Positions 59,705-64,000 of a DNA stretch of 64,000 nt are shown one piece after another. Where the stretch lies: the NCBI GenBank assembly GCA_946902985.2, contig OX336392.1, positions 23,938,982 to 24,002,981 on the forward strand. The letters run 5' to 3'. The stretch's first letter is position 1, and every line of letters begins with the position of its first letter. The DNA is from Meconema thalassinum. Taxonomy: Eukaryota > Arthropoda > Insecta > Orthoptera > Tettigoniidae. The notes under the pieces were generated by a model that was not told where the DNA came from, made no database searches, and was given only the letters and a program-made list of their open reading frames with translations. Made by a program: the position numbers and the translations under genes.

Positions 59705-61654
59705 ATGATGTTGTTAAGTGAAGAGAGGCGGAGGCTCTCTGAAAATGTAAGGGCCGAGAGCCCAGATAAAAGTAAAACTACAGGTGAAAAAGAGTACCCA
59801 ACTAAAGAAATTATAAATGTTTCTGTAGAAAGCATGCGTGCACCTGGAGACATAGTTACACGAAGAGAAGGTAACATGTCTGCAGACAAAGGGGTAAATG
59901 TTGAGCCTTTAGAGCTCGGAAAGGAAAAGGAAATTTGTAAACCAATTCCAAGGGAAAATGTAATTGATATTGATAAGAATAAGGATAATACAAAGTCTCA
60001 AGTAGCAATGCCGGTCCAGGTAGGCTCAGAAAACGAAGGGAAAAAGAACGATAGTACTGACGTTCAGGATCAGGAAAAGGTAGAAATGGCGACTTGGAAT
60101 GAAGTAAAAGAATTCTTGGATATAATAAGAGAAATGCGGAATGAGCATGAGAAGATGAAGGGTGAACTTTGGGTATTAAAAGATTACAATTCAAGAAAGG
60201 AGGAAGGAATTGAGGAACAAAGAGATAGGATCTCTGAAGAAATGAAGGAGATAGACAAACTTCGTGAAAGGGCAAGTAAAAATTGGTATAAAATATCCAA
60301 ACAGGAATTAGAGGAATTGTACAAAGAAATCCCTAATGTAAAGGAGTCATTTAGGGAAACGAAGAAGGAATTTGTAGAACGTATGGTGAAAGAAGGAAAA
60401 ATCGAATTAGTTTCATGGGAACAGATAGAAAGTTTCATGGATGAAATTATGGAAATAAAGAGACAATGGTCGGAGATACAGGATAAATGGGATAAGATTT
60501 GGTGGAAGACCAATTATAAAGAGCACGAAAGGAAGAAATATGTTAAGGAACAAAAGGATTATATGGTAGAGGAAATGAGAAAAATGCACTGTTTCAGAAT
60601 GAGCATGTATGACGAATATGAGATAATAAGTATTCAGGAGTTGGCTGAATTGAGAAAGGTTAAGATTCCAGAATACGAGGAAATATTAGAGGATGCTCAG
60701 AAGGTATATGAGGAATACATGTTGGCGCAGAACTGTCAGGCAAATGAAATAGTTGCTCAAGCTGAAAAACAAGCTGAAATTAAAGAAGAAAAACAAGAAG
60801 TAGAAATTATAATGAATCCAGTGGAAACTGAGGAAACTTTGGAGAAACTCCTTCCAGAGAAACCAATGGAAATTCAGGAAGAAATCGTAATTCCAGACCA
60901 GGAGGACAGCCAAAATGAAAACGAGCTGCAAACTGAAGAGACTCATTTTTATGAAAAGGTCGAGCTGGAAGAACAAGATATAATCTCGGAACAGGAGATA
61001 CTAAAGGAATTGATAGTTGAAGAAACGGAAATGATAATTCCAGAAGAAATAGAGAAATTAGATGAAACAAATATAGAAAATATCAACGAAGCACCGATGG
61101 AAACAGAGGTTCAAGACTTGACGAAGGAAAGTGAAAAAGAAAACACAGAAGACATTCAGGAGGACCAGGAAGATGAAAGGGCATTAGAAGAAGAAGAAGG
61201 AAAATTGAAAGCTCAGATCCTTGAGTTAATGATCAAATGTCAGAATTGTCAAAGAAAGAAGAGAGAAAGGAAAACAGATGCAAACAAGAGCCAAGAAAAC
61301 CTAAAAGGAAAAGATGAGATTGTTGGGAACAATGAAAAAATGAGAGGAGACGTCTCTGAAGAAGAGCCAAAAGGAGGAAAACCGCCATTGATAGTTGGTG
61401 TACCAGGAAATGGATACCCCATGGAAACAATGAAAGAAGGTGGAATAACCAACGATGCCTTGGAGAAAGAGGATGCCCAGGCATATTTCAGCTGGAAGCA
61501 TCGTAAGAAGAAAGGGAAGGATAAAAAGAAGAGAAAGAAAAGAGATTTGGAAAATCTAAAGAATTGGAAGAGTAGGAAAAAGAAATACTCTTTGAAAATG
61601 CCATCTCGATACGAGGTGAAGGAAGAGAATTATCCCATAGGAACAAACGGGTAA
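59705..61654 (+). CDS. Intact acidic coiled-coil protein of the young LTR element (Gag-like by position)
   Basis: 649 codons, ATG at 59705 (a second ATG follows at once), stop at 61652-61654. No domain I recognise. The composition is very rich in Glu and Lys. Residues about 127-227 and 235-340 look like two copies of one unit: each starts with (T/S)W-x-x-(V/I)-x-x-F(L/M)D and has a (K/I)(Q)ELxEL(Y/R)K block about 75 residues later, predicting helical coiled coils. The middle (about 360-510) is acidic. Residues about 520 have CQNCQRKKRERK, and the end (about 598-640) is strongly basic (KKKGKDKKKRKKR), fit for nucleic-acid binding. Its position right after the leader suggests a Gag substitute; there is no protease, zinc knuckle or polymerase. 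It is intact while older neighbours are all broken. A role in packaging is inference. Confidence 0.7.
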   Translation: MMLLSEERRRLSENVRAESPDKSKTTGEKEYPTKEIINVSVESMRAPGDIVTRREGNMSADKGVNVEPLELGKEKEICKPIPRENVIDIDKNKDNTKSQVAMPVQVGSENEGKKNDSTDVQDQEKVEMATWNEVKEFLDIIREMRNEHEKMKGELWVLKDYNSRKEEGIEEQRDRISEEMKEIDKLRERASKNWYKISKQELEELYKEIPNVKESFRETKKEFVERMVKEGKIELVSWEQIESFMDEIMEIKRQWSEIQDKWDKIWWKTNYKEHERKKYVKEQKDYMVEEMRKMHCFRMSMYDEYEIISIQELAELRKVKIPEYEEILEDAQKVYEEYMLAQNCQANEIVAQAEKQAEIKEEKQEVEIIMNPVETEETLEKLLPEKPMEIQEEIVIPDQEDSQNENELQTEETHFYEKVELEEQDIISEQEILKELIVEETEMIIPEEIEKLDETNIENINEAPMETEVQDLTKESEKENTEDIQEDQEDERALEEEEGKLKAQILELMIKCQNCQRKKRERKTDANKSQENLKGKDEIVGNNEKMRGDVSEEEPKGGKPPLIVGVPGNGYPMETMKEGGITNDALEKEDAQAYFSWKHRKKKGKDKKKRKKRDLENLKNWKSRKKKYSLKMPSRYEVKEENYPIGTNG

Positions 61655-62345
61655 AGATATTTGCAACCGTCAAAGAATACGAGAAATAAGTATAATATTT
61701 GCTGAAATACCATCTCAAAGAGAGATAAGGGAGAGGGAAGAGAACCAGAAAGAGTCAGGTGAGGTCAGACTGAGCTCTTAAAAATTTTAAATGAAGGGTA
61801 ACAGACTTAATGTCTGAGAACTGTAATGAATTAAGTTACGGGTAAAGCTAATTGCACCCGCAAGATAATTAACATAAAGTCATTAAGTTGAAGAAATATA
61901 ATGAATAAAGAACAGACCGACTTGAAGTCTGTCTTGAGAAAAGAAGAAAGGAAATCAACTGTTGACTCAAGTTTGGAGAAGCATGCGCCAGACGAGGGTA
62001 GAGAGTTGTAAACACCGAACGTGACAAGAGATTTATGGCCTGAGTGGAGTCGACCACTAGGGAATAAATGAATGAATGGGAACTCTTGAAGACCCAACCT
62101 AAACTCAGACCAGAAAGGAGAGGAACTTTAAAGAAGTAATTGATTTTATTGAAAAGGAAAATTTTAATGTAATAAAGGAAAGGGTAAAGATAGAGCATAC
62201 CCAACCTACACAATTAGTGGAAGGAACTTTAAGGAAGTAAAAACAGCAGTAAATACGGATGACGTTATGATGGATTCGACGAATAAAGAAATACAAATTA
62301 AATTGAAATAAATTTCCTCAAGAATTTTCGAAAATTTATTTACCT
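61655..62345 (+). other. 3' untranslated part of the young LTR element
   Basis: About 690 bases with no supported gene; the short minus-strand frames here overlap and lack motifs. GGAACTTTAA(A/G)GAAGTAA occurs twice (about 62121 and 62221), suggesting a local 100-base duplication. Confidence 0.5.
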
Positions 62346-62359
62346 AAGGAGGGGAGAGA
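62346..62359 (+). other. Polypurine tract of the young LTR element
   Basis: AAGGAGGGGAGAGA directly precedes the TGAACCC start of the 3' LTR. Confidence 0.8.
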
Positions 62360-64000
62360 TGAACCCATGTGCCATAGGGTCCATGGAAGGTCGAACCCAT
62401 GTCCTTAAGGAAGAAATGAAAGAAACGTATAGTTTCCTAAAGGAACGGAGAGAGATTTTAAGCCAGGATTATAGCTTAACATTGTGCAAGCGACTAGGGA
62501 CAGATGTTCCTTAGATGAGATCACCCCACTCGACATTCAAGAGAGGGCTGGTCACGAGTATTAATAACTGAATGGAAATTTCCACCGTGATAGACAAGGA
62601 AGCCTGAATCGGAATTCGAGCTGACGTTTCTGGAAATTGACAACGCCGCTTATGCGCCAGAAGAGGAATAATTAAAATTAACACGTTTACGAGCATAATA
62701 ATGAGTAAACAAGCACAGTACAGTGAATCATTTTGAATGAGAGATTTTTCAGTAAAGAGAAACCATTTAATAATTGCGCAGAAAAAAACTGCCGACGTAA
62801 GACGACGTCATTGGGGAATTACCTAAGCCTCTGCGGAGGGGAGAGAGCAAAAGAAATGCAACACCCACACAATTGAGGACGAGAAATTAATTAATATCTC
62901 CGAATTGCACGATCGATTCTTAGGTGCAATAAGATCATTTGACATTGAGAAGATGAGCTTTCGGAAGGTATAATTTTTATATTTGTGGCACCATTATTTT
63001 AGAAGTTGACCACAGAAAAGGCTAGAGTCTTATTTTTTTGTAGTAAAATAGTATAAAGCTTCGGGGTTTACCAAGCCAACCATGCAGTCTCGAATAGCCC
63101 GTGAGGGGCGTAAGGCTACATCACAGCACATGCAGTTATTGTCAGCCTGCGGGCATGACACTGTGTCACGATCATCATTGAATGCAGTTTCAAACGGCCT
63201 GAGGGCACGTCACTGTGCTACATCACAACGAATGCAGTCTTGAACAGCCCGAGGGGTGTTGCCACGCATCACGCAGTACGAATCCGTCCAGGAGGACGTG
63301 AAGTTATATCAGCACAGGCAGTCATACGAGCACTCCGTGAGGGGAAGTGCTGCACCACGACGTAGAAGTAGTCATTCCGACAGTCCGTGAGGGGACGTGA
63401 CTCTGCGTTACATCGAAAACAGCTACCAGTACTCCTTGAGGGGAGAAACGCTGTGTTACACCGCAGAAGTAAGATCCGATAGCCACAGGCGTCACAGTAT
63501 TAACGACTTGCCTGCCTCCATCAGGAGTGGTCAAGACGAAATTTTAAAGTATCGCCGTAGTGAAATATTAGGAAAATCCTAATTATAGGATTTAGGCCCG
63601 ACTGTATACAAGTTAAAGTGAAAATTCGTAAGATATAGTCAGAGCAGGCCGCGAACATCGGACTTAAAGGCGATAGGTCGTTAAATGTACGAACGAATAG
63701 ATCATAACGTACGGAAGTATCGTACCAGACAGATAAACTGTTATTTAAATTAAAGAAACCTAAAAGGGAAGAACAGAATAATAAAACAGTTCAAATAAAG
63801 ACGATAGGAGACTATAAACATTAGCTCCAGAAAGCAGGCGAACTATTCTAAAAATACTAGAATTGAGAAGTGCTAGCTGCTATAAACTGAATCTATAGGT
63901 CTTAGAGGAGACCTCGATCCGTATAGACTTTCGTTAGGATCGATAGACAGATCTACAAAGAAGCCGTTCAAGCTAGATAAATAGCCGGTTATCCAGGATA
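62360..64000 (+). repeat. 3' LTR of the young LTR element (cut by window end)
   Basis: Direct repeat of 55152-56792 with only two differences noticed (GACGTTTCTGG against GACGTTGCTGG; CTCTGCGG against CTCTGTGG). About 2.6 kb of the LTR should continue beyond the window. Confidence 0.85.

Larger units (their letters stand above)
55152..64000 (+). mobile_element. Young LTR element with 4.25-kb LTRs and no pol
   Basis: 5' LTR 55152-59406, primer site TGGCGCCCAACG at 59420, one ORF (59705-61654), purine tract (62346-62359), and the beginning of the 3' LTR (62360 to the window end). The LTR begins TGAACCCATGTGCC. Over the 1.64 kb comparable between the LTRs I noticed only two substitutions, so insertion was recent. 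The internal region is about 2.95 kb and shows no protease, reverse transcriptase, RNase H or integrase. Its plan resembles large retrotransposon derivatives (LARDs), except that it keeps an intact ORF. Confidence 0.8.

Noticed and set aside
59668..61718. Many minus-strand ORFs rich in Leu, Phe and Ser under the 649-codon ORF
   Set aside because: Complement of Glu/Lys-rich codons; expected shadows.

Overview
The window reads as a transposon graveyard from a large, AT-rich animal genome, most likely an insect. The mobile-element families (BEL/Pao and Gypsy LTR elements, RTE- and Jockey-type LINEs, Tc1/mariner, Transib, hAT and Helentron-like elements) fit an arthropod. The LINE 3' ends and SINE-like motifs look polyneopteran to me, but that is weak. 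I recognise no single-copy host gene, rRNA gene or functional tRNA gene.

Layout. 1-3045: unassigned AT-rich DNA. 3046-22132: a minus-strand Gypsy element with unusually long LTRs, a gag and pol carrying stops and frameshifts, a tRNA primer site repeated three times, and two later insertions in its 5' LTR (a tandem-repeat element at about 13056-16655 and a Helentron-like element at 19486-21006). 22133-25200: SINE-like and RTE-like debris. 25640-28105: a Tc1/mariner-superfamily transposase with long second-D-to-E spacing, split by a SINE/VNTR-like insertion. 28389-29075: an internally deleted mariner. 29140-29704: a LINE tail. 30082-41155: a Tc1-like gene split by a 10.1 kb BEL/Pao element (30747-40863), itself split by a Transib element (33579-35720). 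41180-46620: pieces of LINEs, a pogo-like MITE, a diverged LTR of the same BEL family and a hAT C-terminus. 47088-48092: a 1 kb palindrome. 48646-55150: a non-autonomous repeat element interrupted by an RTE-type LINE, which is interrupted by a second Helentron-like copy. 55152 to the window end: a young LTR element with about 4.25 kb LTRs, no pol, and one intact 649-codon ORF.

The most interesting objects are (1) the Transib copy, whose two ends each look like a recombination signal sequence (CACAGTG, 22-bp spacer, ACAAAAATA) flanked by CGACG duplications; (2) the young giant-LTR element encoding an intact acidic coiled-coil protein with an internal duplication and no recognisable enzyme; (3) the paired Helentron-like elements with subterminal inverted repeats and a 3' hairpin; and (4) the transposase remnant with about 86 residues between its second Asp and its Glu.

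The genes do not form a host pathway. They are parasites in layers, and the nesting gives relative ages: Tc1 is older than BEL, which is older than Transib; the LINE is older than its Helentron insertion; and the 55-64 kb element looks youngest because its LTR copies are almost identical. All family calls come from reading motifs and repeats by eye, without database searches.
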